A stretch of 64,000 nt of DNA from contig SWBL01000247.1 in the NCBI GenBank assembly GCA_024195585.1, positions 1 to 64,000 of the forward strand, in the 5' to 3' direction. Positions 21,162 through 33,320 of the stretch are shown here, piece after piece; the first letter of the stretch is position 1, and each line of letters begins with the position of its first letter. The position numbers and the translations under genes are program-made. The notes under the pieces were generated by a model. The model was not told where the DNA came from. It made no database searches and was given only the letters and a program-made list of their open reading frames with translations. Source of the stretch: Aureobasidium sp. EXF-3400 (taxonomy: Eukaryota; Ascomycota; Dothideomycetes; Dothideales; Saccotheciaceae).

Positions 21162-24100
21162 ATGCGCCTGCTCATGTTGCTGAACAACGCATATCTGCTC
21201 TTCAGCACCACCTTCAACACCCTGTGTGTGGGTGCCGCTCTTGTCTGGTCAGACCCCTCGTGCCCTTGCCCGCGACTTCCCTCTCTGCGTGTCCCTTCGC
21301 TCCTTCCCTCGTGTCCACATCGTCGTTGTCTGCTCCACGCACGTGCTGACCTAGTGCAGGCTCACATACCGTGCCTACCTCGTTATCCATAAGCCTCTAG
21401 ATGAACTCGTCGGCCTTCTGGGTTGCGAGATCCCCCAAGACCCTCATGTCGACCTCGCTGGAATCAAAGCCGACGGCTTCGTCCTGCACTGGAAGCCTGC
21501 AGACGAGCGCAAATCAAACCATCGCTACGAGATTCAACTCAACGGCTCTATAATCGCCCATGTCTCACACTCCAATACCTCCATCGTTATCTCCAACCTA
21601 CGCCACAGCCAGCTGTACATTGTACGCATCATTACCGTTAACGCCGTCGACTTCCGCGCTGCCAGCAGCCCCATTCGCCTATGTACAAAATCGGCCGAAT
21701 CTCAAGACTTCTTTGATACGCCCAACGGCTCTCTGCCCTCCTCTTCTGGTCCAGTCATACGTCCGCTGCACGTGTTCCCACCAGATGTTTCGACTATCCC
21801 TGCCACTCCGCCTCCTCTTGTCCGCGAGACAAGTAACGGTCCTCTCCAGGCCAAGAAGAGTCTTTTCAGCAGACGTCCGTCACCCCTCCCTGGTTTGGAC
21901 ACTCAACTATCCTCTTTTGATGAAGCCAACGACCAGGATGGTCCAGGAGACAATCAGCAAGCTCTGACCGAGAAGCTGGATGAGATTGGCCGCGAAACGG
22001 CCGAGATTGACAAGCAAATCCAGGACGAGGAACAAGAGGCCATTGCCGCAAAAGCCAGTCTGGTCAAGGAACGCGATGAATTGCGAAGCGAGTTGAAAGA
22101 GAAGGACGACACCAGCAGGGATCTCCGCAAACAGGTCAATGCTCTGGAACGAAACAACCAAGCTGCACAGAACAAGAAGAACGCCCAGGAAAAAGCTCTA
22201 CAGCAGAAACAGAATGAAAGACAGAAGCTCAAGGATGACGCTGCGAGATGGCAGCAGGAGATGGCACAGATGGAGCATGACATGGTCAGCATTGCAGAAC
22301 AGAAGAAAACACTACTCGAAGACACGGAGCGCGAAAAGGTCGAATTGATGGACAAGCAAGCACAAGAACTGCAGACACTCAAGAACATGGAAGACGAGAA
22401 CAAGGAAGTTGGTGGCCAGATCAAGAAGCTCGAAAGAGACACGACAAATTCGCCCAGCGGATCTGAGCCCAACGATCACAACGATGCCCTTGCCGCCCAC
22501 GAGGCCGAGGAAGACCGTATGTGGGCCGACAAGCTGCGAGGCTTGGAGGAACAGTATGTAATTGCTCATCAGAACATGGACGCCGCACGCCGTTTCTTCG
22601 ACAGCGCCTACTCTCAACTCGCCATGGTCAAACAGCGACAGTCCGAATTGACTCAAATGGCTTCGGCTGTCCCTCCCATCTTCGACCAACCCATTTCGCG
22701 TGCTAGCAGTCTACGCCAAAGACGTCCTCCGAGCCGTCCTTCTGCAAACAATTCAAACGCTTCTCCTTTCGCATCTTCCACTGCTCCTGCATTCAGCAGT
22801 GCCCTGGCTACTTCTGGCCCGACAACCATCTCTCCAGGCTTCACCACTTCGGCATCTTCCTTCTTCAACATCAACAACGGCATGACATTGGATCGTCCTA
22901 TGAGCGACTTTTCTCCTGCGGAAATCGACAGGCTGACTGGGGGTGCTCCTATGAGTCCGAGTGCAGGTGCTGAGCTGTTGCCTGCAGGACTACTCAGTAA
23001 TTCTGACGAAGATCCACCCGATCGTTTCCTCGGCCCTGCTGCACATATTCACGCAAAAGACGACGACGATACAGGATCTGATGGTATACAGCCTTCTAAT
23101 CATATGTTGCCTGGTCTTGGTGTCCTTCCAGGCTTGGGTGCCTTACCTGGTTTGGGCGCCTCGAGGCCGTTTGAACTACCTCAAGGTCCGACAAGCCCGA
23201 ACTCTGCCAGCAGCAGATCGCCTAGTCTGTTTGCCAGCCCACGTGCTAGTGCGAGCAATCTAATGTACAACTCTCCTGATGTGGCCTTGGACAGTGATCG
23301 CCGCTCAATCAGATCCAGCACATCTGGTCGCGCAGCTAGCGGTAGTGCTCCTCACACCAGTGGCAGTCGTTTCGGCCAAATTCTTGGTCTCGACAAGCTC
23401 AACCGTCAGCGCGGTAAGACACTGTCTGAGCAAGGTCCAGCTTTGGGTTCCCTGAGCAAGTCGCAGAGTCAGTCGTTACCTCGCAACGAAGAAGGAGATG
23501 AACACCCTGGATCAGGACGCCGTAGAAACAGCAGCCATTCCGGAAATTTCTTTGGTATCAACTTGGGAAGGACCACTGGTCACACCAAGAGTATGGGCTC
23601 TGAGAGCTTGCCTTCTCAGAAACATATTGCTGTCCGCAGGAGGCCATTCAACATGTTCGGCTCGAAGACAGATGGATGGGCTGCAATCTTGGGGCAGGAC
23701 AGAGCCGCTGCACTCAACGAGAGGTCCAATGTACTGAGCAACTTGGGCAAAGATGACGGTAGATCGTCTCCACGTCCTATTTCTGTTCACTCCAACGAGC
23801 TGCCCCGACCTTCCCAAGATAGTTCATCGTGGGGTCTTTGGTCATCAAATGAGCCTTTCAACCAAAGGAGCAGTCCTCTCAGCTCCGATTGGATGGCTGC
23901 TCCGGCAGTAACCCACAACATGTGGGGTTCCAGACAGCCGTCAAGACGTCCTTCGATCCAGCACGGCCAGTCTGGTGGTAGCTTGTCTTATGACATGCTC
24001 GACGACGGGATTGACAACAACAGCTCTTATGCCTTCAGCCCACCGCAGTCAACAGCAAGCCTGGCCCCCATCGGCACGAAACCGCCCCACATGCTCAAGC

Positions 24101-24741
24101 GCAACATCCCTGACCCCAAGCTCAACCCAGCAGCCAAAGATTTCCGTTCTCTCTTCTCGCGCCCCAGCTCCACATCCTCGGACGCTGAGGATGAGGAAGA
24201 CGACAAAATCAATCTGATTGGTGCCACACCGCTTACCTCCCCTTCCAAAGCACCTCACCAGCCTCTGCATCTGAACCTCGAGCCAGAGTCCTCACCAGAG
24301 TTTGGACGCCAACCCAGAGACGCATATTCGATCAACACAGCCTCGTCCGTCCTCTCCGATTCACGTGATAGCCTTGATCGTAGCATCAGCCACACGGCCT
24401 CCGACTCTGCGCCATCGACTTCGATTACCTCTAACAAAGGTTCTTCTCTCATGTCGAAGCTCACTCGCAAGCACAGCAGCGGCAAGTTCCAGTTCCCGAC
24501 CTTCTCTCGTTCCACAACTGAGAGGAGCAAACGTGAGTCAAGCCAACTCCTGGATGTTGAAGATGAGGAACTTATGAGCAAGAGTATGGAAAGTGAGAAG
24601 GGAAAGGGCAGTGTCAGGTCTTGGAGTAGTGTCTTTGGCGTAGGCAAGAAGAAGGACAAGGTCCCACAGACTCCCAAGGAGGAGACTCCTAGTTTGTCTG
24701 GAGCTAGCTTCGCCAGTACAGACCATGGAGAGGAGGACTAG
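21162..24741 (+). CDS. Membrane-anchored FN3/coiled-coil protein
   Basis: The model is join(21162..21247, 21360..24741), 1155 aa. The 112-nt intron (GTCAGA, CTGAC branch, GCAG) falls inside the Trp codon of ALVWLTYRAYLVIHKP, which makes one continuous N-terminal membrane segment (about residues 8-38). A fibronectin type III domain lies at about 58-135 (ADGFVLHWKPAD, SNTSIVISNLRHSQLY). A coiled coil follows at about 230-380. The rest is a long Ser/Pro-rich disordered region with basic patches. Similar proteins (N-terminal anchor, FN3, coiled coil) occur in other Pezizomycotina; their role is not known to me. The intron donor is not the commonest form, but it restores the frame exactly. Confidence 0.8.
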
Positions 24742-25299
24742 ACGGAATGTACTCTCATTCGATAGCAAAAAAGTCTCATACGTTTAATATCACTCTCTCT
24801 CATTATTCTTGAACCTCTCTCCTTATGGCCCCTTCCTACCTTGATCTCAAAGACAACGACGACTCCCTGCTTAATCGCAAACATCACCACTGCTGCTTCA
24901 ACTTGGATAATTGTGTTCCTTTACATTCTTGCCTGCTATGAATGAACGTGCCTCGAGATGTGTAATAACTACGCATTCATAATTGGCAGACACCGTGCTG
25001 TTCATCTCACCAATGTTATAGACAATGATAGGACCAGAAAGACCAGCAGATAAATCAGCATGTTGACGAATGCTGCTTCCCAACTTTGGACATTCGTGTT
25101 TAGGAAAGCCAAGCCGGGACAGCTCGGCTAGCGTCGGCAAGCTTCGGCACGTGTCAGCCCTACCAACCACATGTGCCAAGCTTTTACAAATCCTCGCCCA
25201 ACGCCACCAAAAAAAGTGATAGAAAAAAAGCAAATAGTGTAAAACGATCACAACCACGTCCTATACCGTTCTACAGGCTCAAATCAGTGCAAAAAGGAA
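24742..25299. other. Intergenic region with a multicopper oxidase fragment
   Basis: No whole gene is present. It contains the minus-strand MCO remnant listed separately. Confidence 0.4.
24908..25066 (-). pseudogene. Multicopper oxidase gene fragment
   Basis: The minus strand encodes DLSAGLSGPIIVYNIGEMNS, then TVSANYECVVITHLEARSFIAGKN. This is nearly the same as DLSAGLSGPIIVYNSGEMNS and the following residues of the full gene at 28994-30619. Only about 50 codons match; there are no flanking exons and no start. It is an inverted, truncated copy about 5 kb from its relative, most likely the remains of a lost tandem or inverted duplicate. Confidence 0.85.
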
Positions 25300-25398
25300 A
25301 GCCCCACGTGGGGCTCGAACCCACAGCCTCAAGATGACTGCTCGATCGGGAAATGATCGATCTAGAAGTCTTGCGCGCTACCATTGCGCCAGCAGGGC
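25300..25398 (-). tRNA. tRNA-Arg (anticodon TCT) with a 27-nt intron
   Basis: On the minus strand the acceptor strands GCCCTGC and GTGGGGC pair at all seven positions (two G-T). The D arm is GCGC-AATGGTA-GCGC, the anticodon stem CAAGA/TCTTG, the variable loop five bases, and the T arm GTGGG-TTCGAGC-CCCAC. The loop CTTCTA is followed by a 27-nt insert at the canonical 37/38 position. The anticodon is TCT. Confidence 0.93.
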
Positions 25399-25933
25399 TG
25401 GTTTGTTGATGACGCTCGAGGTCATGGTCAAATATAACGTCTAATCTCACAAGCCCAGAGAGAACAACGAGCATAGCTATCGAACTCGTGGTTGTAATTT
25501 GATCACATATTGAGCAGTCAAGGAAACAATTGAGCAGAAATTCAGTCTGTTATAACTCTTCCCATAACTCAAGTTAGGGATAGGCATATTGTATACGTCT
25601 TGGATGACTAGTTGAGAGGAGTGATAGAACGATAAGGGAGGGTTTGCAAGTTTTGGAAAGCGATGTCCGAGGAAAAACTCCATGATATTTGAATAAATAC
25701 AATGACCATTACTACCGTCCCTGAGGAGTTGAACTAGACCGACGTTCTCGGTATCGGACTGCCTCGTTATCGCATTCTGCTGCATAAGGAAAGCGAAGGC
25801 CGATAAGGATATCTACATGTACTTCTGCAAAAACGATAAGCGATAGCACAACAACAACTTGTCTCCTAGTATCTTTCCCTCTTCTGCATCACACTGTACC
25901 CATCCTGAAAGGTGCCCGTCTCAGACAACCACC
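25399..25933. other. Intergenic region
   Basis: Upstream region of the FMN dehydrogenase and flank of the tRNA. No gene is seen. Confidence 0.4.
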
Positions 25934-27512
25934 ATGAACCGCTTACCGACACTCGATCCTCATGTTCTTACCATTGCAGATCTCAAAGAGGCAGCATGTC
26001 GTGACATGCCGGCAATGTATAGAGGTAGTTACGATAGTGTTTTGACTCTGTTGGGAATATGACTGATTGATGAACAGACTATTACAACGAAGGAGCAATG
26101 GATTTGATCACGTATGTTTTGGTCCAAAGATATCGACAAGACTTCCGCTCATCTTGTGATGCACAGGCTCAAAGATAACGAGGCAGCCTTTAATCGATAC
26201 AAGATCAGACCTCGAGTCATGGTGAATGTAGCCAAGATTGATCTCGAAACAGAGATATTTGGTGTCGAGGTGAGAACCAATCCTTCCAAGGAGATACTCG
26301 GATGATACCGACTTATCGTACTAGACTTCAGCACCTTTTGGGTTCAGTCCAGCAGCCATGCATGGTCTTGCTCATCCAGACGGCGAACTCGCAACTTCTC
26401 GTGCTGCAGCCAATGCGAACATTTGCATGGGTCTGTCAGTATTTGCAACACAGAATCTTGAAGACGTGATAGCCCAAAGCAGAGGCAATCCGTACTTTAT
26501 GCACATATCGATGATCAAAGACAAGGTAGCATGCGCAAAAACGATAAAACGTGCCGAAGGCCAGTTGATGATCAGACTCGTTTCTCGGCCTTGGAACTGA
26601 CAGGAGTACAGCTGCTGGATACAAAGCGATCTTTCTGTCGGTGGATGTACCCGTACTGGGACAGAGGCTGAACGAGCATAAGAACAAATTTGAGCTACCT
26701 GAAGGACTCCAATGGCCGAATTTGACCGCTGTAGGCGATGGGCTCGAATATGGTAAGTCAGGCGCACTGTTTCTTTGATGGCGTGAGACTGATTTTTGGC
26801 AGATGCAACGATTGAGTGGCACACAGCGATACCGTGGATGCGTTCACAGACCAATCTGGAGTTATGGCTCAAAGGCGTGGCGTCGCCAGAAGACGTTGCC
26901 CTGGCGATACAGCACAAAGTTGACGGAATCATGATCTCTAATCATGGTAAGTTTGTGGCGTAAATATTCTCCAGATCTGAAGGTTACCTGCTAACTTTGC
27001 TTTCTTCTCAGGCGGTCGACAACTCGATGTAAGTCATGCTTGGCCTGATTCTTATGATGGTTTACTGATCAAGCCTCTCGGTTCAGGGCGTCCCTGCAAC
27101 GCTCGATAGCCTTCGAGACTGTGCTTCCGTCGCAAAAGGCAAGATACCGATCGCATTCGACGGTGGCGTGAGAAGGGGTAGTGATATCTTCAAGGCATTG
27201 GCGCTGGGTGCCGATTTTGTGTTCATGGGAAGAGTGCCGATATGGGGACTTGCTGTAAGCTGCGACAAAACAAAGATAAGAACGAGTAAAGACTGATAAT
27301 TCGGGCAGTATAAGGGGCAGCAAGGTGTTGAACTTGCAGTTAAGATCTTGATGGCCGAGTTGCGTATGACCATGGCATTGGCTGGGTGAGTACTTATCTC
27401 TACACTTGATAGTGATAAATACTGACGTGATACTAGATGTCGAACTGTGAAGGAGATCAACAGGGGACATCTGGCAGTGTTGAAGGGTGACGGTGTGCTG
27501 TGCAAGCTGTGA
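25934..27512 (+). CDS. FMN-dependent alpha-hydroxyacid dehydrogenase
   Basis: Ten exons: 25934..26024, 26078..26111, 26167..26269, 26325..26563, 26604..26752, 26803..26946, 27012..27028, 27087..27254, 27309..27385, 27437..27512. Together they give 365 aa with no stop. The family signatures are present: DYYNEGAMDLIT, IRPRVMVNV, FGFSPAAMHGLAHPDGE, the active-site SNHGGRQLDG (catalytic His and Arg) and the FMN-phosphate region FDGGVRRGSDIFKALALGAD. Relatives are lactate 2-monooxygenase/oxidase, glycolate oxidase and the flavin domain of cytochrome b2. They oxidise L-2-hydroxyacids such as lactate. The usual QLYV motif is replaced by MHIS, so the exact substrate is open. One intron (26564-26603) is only 40 nt. 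No N-terminal cytochrome b5 domain or signal peptide is seen. Confidence 0.88.
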
Positions 27513-28993
27513 AAGATTGGGCGAACAATTCATACACCAAGCTGTGAGTCAAAATAGACTCAACAATTGAGCGGATATATCAAGATATTCGTTGAAATAT
27601 TGAGCTTTTTTCTCGTGCTGTAATCATCGGTCCTCGTGTCTGAAGACATCCGAAAAGTCGTGTCGCTCAGTGTATCTTGGATGACTTGTGCACAGCCAGA
27701 GCATCGTACACCTACCGAGGATTCGAAAATGGAGGCGACGTCGATAAATCTATCGGAATTCCCAGTTCGTCACTCAGAAGCACCAGTTTAGCTGCAGTGA
27801 CGATTGTGAACGCTCCTTCTTGTGGTTTTTGCGAGCCAACTTGCCTTGGTGGAGCCGCTCGCTGTCTCGAGTCTCGCTTTGTAGCTGTCAGTGGTTCTAT
27901 ATTGACTGACCAGATGGTGTGTATGCTCAACAAAAGGTTCTAAGCGAGGGTGGATAGATGGTAAAGATGGTGATGATTATAAACAAGATCAAATGAAGTC
28001 GAAGCAATGCCAAGGCTCTGCCGCAAGAGTCCATGCTTCCTGCCACTCCGATCCCACTGAACTTGCCCTCACTGATTCCTCTCTCCTCCTACTCGGTTGA
28101 GCAGGCCGACCAACGACTTGACCGGGCTCCGCCGAAGAGAGCATCATCGACATGGATAGCGTTCCGTTGTTTCGTCGAGTCAGTAGGCTGGGCCGGTGTC
28201 GACTCCGTGCTATCCTCTTTTACCACGGGCCACGGCAGGAATGAGGTTTACTAGGATTTGACCACGTACGATAGAATGACGTGTCTGCTGCCAATCATTT
28301 GCAGGTTGTTGGGGAGTATCACTGAAGTCTGAAATCTGAAGTCGTGAGAAATGGCTTTGAATATTGACAAGGTTGCACGGCATCTTTTGTTGTGCCTGCC
28401 TGCCACCAGCCACAGTGCGTGCTGCCGTGCATATGCATGCATTAAACTTTGTTATTCCCGCCCGAGCAACCGCCTAGATTTCAGGTACCTACCAGCCGCG
28501 AAGTGATTCACAACTCCATTAACCTGTTCCTCTCGCTGGGATCTGCAACTTTATCGAGGACAAGAAGTGCGCGGTTAGGATTACCTCTCGGCTCCCCTCA
28601 CGGATCTTTCTATTCGCAGAGCCGCGGGCCAGACTAAAGATGGACCTAACCACTACTTGCACTTCTTCCGCTGCTCAAAAGCTTTTACCAGCCCATTCGA
28701 TATGTTAGTAGCCCATGAGCATGGTTGTGTGTACATCATCCCGCCCCTGAATTCCTTGATCTTGGGTCAATCGTCTGTGGTTATGGATGGCAGGGTGGAT
28801 CACTGGATGTGGTTCTTTTCCCAACCATGCAGATTTATCGCGATCCCTGCCTTTTCACCCGAGCCCTAGATACAGTCTATCGGTGGTGGCTAGGAGATGC
28901 AGTGGTTATATCAACACCGTCCATCTCTGCATGAACCTGCAAGTGTTCCAACAAGCTTTCGTTCATAGCATCTCTACACTCGTTTAAACAGAG
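27513..28993. other. 1.5 kb intergenic region
   Basis: I see only short frames without recognisable content. The right end is the promoter of the multicopper oxidase homologue. Confidence 0.4.
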
Positions 28994-30619
28994 ATGGTTT
29001 CTTCTACACTCCTCCTGGCCACTTTGGGTGGTCTTGTCACTCGTTCTTTTGCTCAGTCGTTGTCCGACAATGTCAACGCAGAGGTGACGATCGCATCTGC
29101 GGCCACCTCGGTGATCCTCAGTGCCAGTCCTTCTTCTTCAGGCTCTGCCACATCAAGTGTAGTTCAGCCTGTTACTCAGATATCTGATGGTCAGATCCAA
29201 TCGCCAGCTCAATCAACCGCCTCCCCTAATGGTACATTGACCGCTACCCCTGGCGTTGTCGCATCCAATGCCACATCTACCGTTGATGCCGCCGCAGCCT
29301 CCATCAGCCCCAATGGAGGTATACTATACATCGCACCCAACACTACTACTCCGGATCCGTCCAAGCTGGCGGCACGAAGCGAATGCCAGGCTCTCATGGA
29401 CAGCCAACTGCCAGGCAAGAACAGTGTTCCTTCTGCCTTCAAGTTCTCGGGCAACGTGAGAACATACTACGTTACTGCTGAAGAGATTGCCTGGAACTAT
29501 GCACCTGATGGTTGGGACAACTGGCTCGGTGTGCCGGTTCAGAACTCTCCTCATGCCGCTGCCGCTGGCTACCTCAACATCACTGGATCTATCGGTGCAA
29601 GCTGGGGTCTTGAGTTCCAGAAGGCTGTATACAAGGGCTACACGGACGACACCTTCACTACCCAGACCGAGCAACCTGCTACCAACGGTATCAACGGTCC
29701 TATTCTTCGTGGCGAGGTCGGCGATATGATCCAAATCATGTTCGTCAACAACTTGTCAAGGAACTACGCATCAATGCACAGCATGGGACTCTACTACGGC
29801 AAGCAGTACGAAGGGTCTCTCTACCCCAACACTACTGATGGGTCCACACCAAACGTGCAGGAGCAAGATGCTGTTCCTCCTGGTGGATGTGCTGTATACA
29901 AATGGATCATCAGTGACTCTCAGGCCCCTGCTCCCGGGCAGAGCAGTCGTCTCTGGTCATACCACAGCTACGTCAACATGCCATCTGACCTATCTGCCGG
30001 ACTTTCTGGTCCCATCATTGTCTACAACAGTGGCGAGATGAACAGCACAATGTCTGCCCATCGTGAATTCGTCGTGACCACGAACACACATTACGAGGCG
30101 AAGTCATTCATGGCGGGCAAGAATGCAAAGAATGCCAATGTAGACACCAGCAGTCTGCGCTCGATAGGCCATCTTGTTCAACCTTATATCGGCAACGAGT
30201 CTTTCTGGGTACCTCAGATGACCAACTTCCCGGAGGTGCTGCTCAGCGATGCTCAAGGACCCATCTTCTACACGATGAACGGTTACGTGTTCGGCAACGG
30301 AGCACCTTACGAGATGTGCCGTGACGACCCAGTCATCTGGTACGTGATGGCATTCGGAGCAGCATCGCATGTGTTCCACTTACACGGTAGCAACTTCATG
30401 TACAATGACATCTGGCAAGCTAGTCAGAACGTCAATGCTGGAGAGATGTTTACATTCAACATGAATGCTCAGTTGCCCGGCGTTTGGCAACTTATCTGCC
30501 ATGTTTCTAGCCACAACCTGTATGGTATGCAGCAGAACTATGTCGTGTATGGAAACGAGGAAGATGGCGAGTCTTGCCCTCTGACCCCACTGACAGCCAA
30601 GTTGGCTGGATCGCCTTGA
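28994..30619 (+). CDS. Secreted multicopper oxidase homologue, ligand-depleted
   Basis: A single-exon gene of 541 aa with a signal peptide (about 1-20) and a Ser/Thr-rich segment to about 120. Two cupredoxin regions resemble the ceruloplasmin/hephaestin type (QDAVPPGGCAVYKWIISD, DLSAGLSGPIIVYN). The four usual ligand motifs read MHSMG (normally HxH), YHSYV (normally HSH), HVFHLHGSNF (intact) and ICHVSSHNLYGM (normally HCH..H..GM). The type 1 copper ligands His, Cys, His and Met are therefore present, while three His of the trinuclear centre are replaced by Met, Tyr and Ile. It may bind type 1 copper and carry electrons, but four-electron oxygen reduction is unlikely. The coding frame is otherwise clean, so it is probably expressed. 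Confidence 0.88.
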   Translation: MVSSTLLLATLGGLVTRSFAQSLSDNVNAEVTIASAATSVILSASPSSSGSATSSVVQPVTQISDGQIQSPAQSTASPNGTLTATPGVVASNATSTVDAAAASISPNGGILYIAPNTTTPDPSKLAARSECQALMDSQLPGKNSVPSAFKFSGNVRTYYVTAEEIAWNYAPDGWDNWLGVPVQNSPHAAAAGYLNITGSIGASWGLEFQKAVYKGYTDDTFTTQTEQPATNGINGPILRGEVGDMIQIMFVNNLSRNYASMHSMGLYYGKQYEGSLYPNTTDGSTPNVQEQDAVPPGGCAVYKWIISDSQAPAPGQSSRLWSYHSYVNMPSDLSAGLSGPIIVYNSGEMNSTMSAHREFVVTTNTHYEAKSFMAGKNAKNANVDTSSLRSIGHLVQPYIGNESFWVPQMTNFPEVLLSDAQGPIFYTMNGYVFGNGAPYEMCRDDPVIWYVMAFGAASHVFHLHGSNFMYNDIWQASQNVNAGEMFTFNMNAQLPGVWQLICHVSSHNLYGMQQNYVVYGNEEDGESCPLTPLTAKLAGSP

Positions 30620-31127
30620 GCGATGGGAGGATGAAGGTGTAATATTTTGTATATACAAGGCGGACCTAAGTAATGTTTAGATAGAACGAGTAATGACGAC
30701 CAAATTGTACCAAGGCTTCTTTTCTCGCCTCTGTGTAGAGTGGTGTCACAATGTTATGTCTGCGTGTCGACTAAAAGGGGAGGGTGATGGTGACTAGTGC
30801 TATGTTGTGCATGAGGCGCTCGGACCAGTTTTCAGGAAGCGCGAACTCCCTTGACAGGGAAGGAACCTGAAGTGAAGCGCGGTCAACGGTCGTCAAGCAA
30901 ACGACAATTCATTTCACTCCCTGACACTCCTTCACCTTCGTTACTGACGCCGCCATTTCTCTTCGACCGCAATATTCGCATCATCTCATTATACTACACC
31001 GTCATCATAGCGCTATAATCCATTCGATCCCGCGGTGCGCCAACGAGTCGTCATCAACCAGATCCAGGCGTGCGACACGTCAACTCAACATCGCTCGACA
31101 CAACAACACAACAACCCACACACAGCA
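30620..31127. other. Intergenic region
   Basis: 3' flank of the multicopper oxidase homologue and promoter of the RGS gene. No gene is seen. Confidence 0.4.
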
Positions 31128-32326
31128 ATGGCGCACCGAACGCCTACGCCCGACATTACCATCCAGCGCAATCGCCTGCCCAACCTTTACGAAGTGCTCA
31201 GTCGCCAGACCAAGCCGCCGGTCGATCTGTTCAGCTTCTACATCTACATGCGCGATGCTCAACGCAGCGTCGATTATCTCGATTTCTGGTACACAACAAT
31301 CCCACTGGTCGCCTAAACATGCTCCTCAAGACTAACCCTCAATCGCAGGCTGGATGTATCTCAACACATGTCGCTATGCCGACACTATGTCCGTGGTCTT
31401 CACCGAAGTGTACTAGCAGAAACACCAGAACTGGAGAAGGGCGGCAGCAAGCGTAGTTCGCAAATCCTGGACCAATACGACGACAGTGGCCTGGCCGGTC
31501 CCAGCGGCAACGACAAAGACCCTCGTGTTTCTGCCTTCTTGCGCGGTGACAACGGCAGCATGCACTCGCCCAGCCAATCTCTCGGTAGCAACAACTTTGA
31601 TCCGCAAAACCCTCGCCGTAGCATGGTCGACAGCACCCAAGACACCAGCCCATACACCCAGGACCAGTCTCCCACCGGTACTACCGTTTCTAGACAAGAC
31701 ATCCGTGCCAGCGCTGAGAAGATCTTGTACACCTACCTGCTTCAGGGCTCCGAACGCGAGATTATCATCCCCATCGGAATCCTCGAACAAGTCACAGACT
31801 CGATTGAGAACCAAGGCCGCGACGACCCCGAAGTCTTCGACAGTGCCAAGGACTACGTCTTTCAAGCTATGGAGCGTGATGCCTTCCCTGGATTTCTTCG
31901 TGCAAAGGCCCTGGGCAACATTGTACAGCCCAGCATGATGTTGAGACTGGTCGTCGGTCTGATTGCTCTGTTTGCTGCCATCTGGACAGCTTTCGTCCTC
32001 ATCTTCCTTGACATGAGCAGAAGCACAAGGTGCTGGGTACGTGAATTTGCTTTTGTTTTATTGACGAACCCGTGTTGACAATTATCCAGGTCATCTTGCC
32101 CTTCACCATTGCCATCTACTTCCTCGTCTCACACCAATACATGCTTGACCCCATCCAAGCGCTTCTGGGCTACTCGGAATATACCTTTGCCAAATACTTC
32201 AAGGTCAAGGAGAATTTCGTCCACCGCCTACTCACCCGCAGAACTATGATGTGTCTTATGTGGATTGCCATCATTGACGCCGCCGTCTGTTGTCTCTTCA
32301 TCTTCGTTCCTGGAAAGAGACTGTGA
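31128..32326 (+). CDS. Rax1-like RGS-domain membrane protein
   Basis: The model is join(31128..31288, 31349..32036, 32090..32326), 361 aa. The first intron splits the Trp of DYLDFWLDVSQHMSLCRHYV, the first helices of an RGS domain; the domain's second half (SAEKILYTYLLQGSEREI, FDSAKDYVFQAMERDAFPGF) follows an insertion. Three membrane helices end the protein (RLVVGLIALFAAIWTAFVLI, VILPFTIAIYFLV, MMCLMWIAIIDAAVCCLF). RGS plus C-terminal membrane helices is the layout of yeast Rax1, which marks bud sites. In filamentous fungi, relatives are counted among the RGS proteins that may act on G-alpha subunits. The role here is inferred from that family. Confidence 0.88.
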
Positions 32327-33320
32327 TCGATGGAATCACTCAAAAAGCCCATCGCTTGAGGTGATGGATGACACCCACTACTTTCTATTCGCTCACTACC
32401 GACCATTGTTATGCCCTTCGACGCTTTGTCACTCTACTTCATGTCATTATTCTTCCTTCTGTTCTTCTTCATACCCTCTTCTTATCTGATACCTCTTTTC
32501 CTTTTTTTCTTTTGATCTCTCTAGAGGCGTGGCGTTTTCTGTTGATCTGGGGTTTGGAGCAAACAAAGTCTTTAGCTGTTCCTCCCTTGACTATTTCTAG
32601 CGAAAATGAAAACTTGGTTAATGTCTTTCTTCTCTGCCATGATTTAAATCAAACGGTGTCGTTGTTCTCGTTCTTACCAGAGGGATTCAGCCGTCATTGC
32701 CCATTCAAAGCTCAGCTTCTTGGTGCATGCATAGCTCTTTCCCTCAACTATGAAAATGCACAAGACTTCCAGAAACAGAATAGTGTCTACCGGAAGCCAC
32801 CACTATCCAGATATCTCTCCGGACTTGCCTGTAGCCTCGAACCTGACCCTCCTCAGAGCTTGTTTCCCGCTTTATGTGTCAATATGGAGAGAAGTACAAG
32901 GTTCTCTCGTGGTAGAACAGGTACCGGTAAGTTGTCATCTTTGTCTTGCTGCTCGCAGTGCTGCAGAAGGATTGTCTTGAGCAGGAGAAGCTGTAAGAGC
33001 TCATAGTACATGTCAATGGCTTCGAATGGGATGACGTGAACCTTATACCGTGATATAGTGTATAGTTCCAAAACCCTGTGCCTCGATCGCCGTTCATGAT
33101 GGCAATCTTGAGCCTTCCTTATTGATCCGGAACGATTGAGCACAATCTTGCACTCACCTCGACGATGGACAAGGCTGCCATCTTCTGTAGCTCTCCGTCC
33201 CGACGACTAAGCGAATGGAAGCCTTGTCCAATCGCATAAATACGACTCTATCATCACCATCAGTCGAGAGACACACATTTCCCCTAGCGATTCCACCATT
33301 TGACCCTCGACACTGCCACC
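32327..33320. other. Intergenic region with a long chance frame
   Basis: A 212-codon plus-strand frame (32368-33006) is Leu/Ser-rich, without domains or support, and is judged non-coding. The right end is the promoter of the Clr2-like gene. Confidence 0.4.

Noticed and set aside
20973..21392. 139-codon plus-strand frame over the FN3 gene's first exon
   Set aside because: Overlaps in a different frame; the spliced FN3 model gives the membrane segment and domain instead.
32368..33006. 212-codon plus-strand frame downstream of the RGS gene
   Set aside because: Leu/Ser-rich, no domain, no good start context, lies in a likely 3' UTR.
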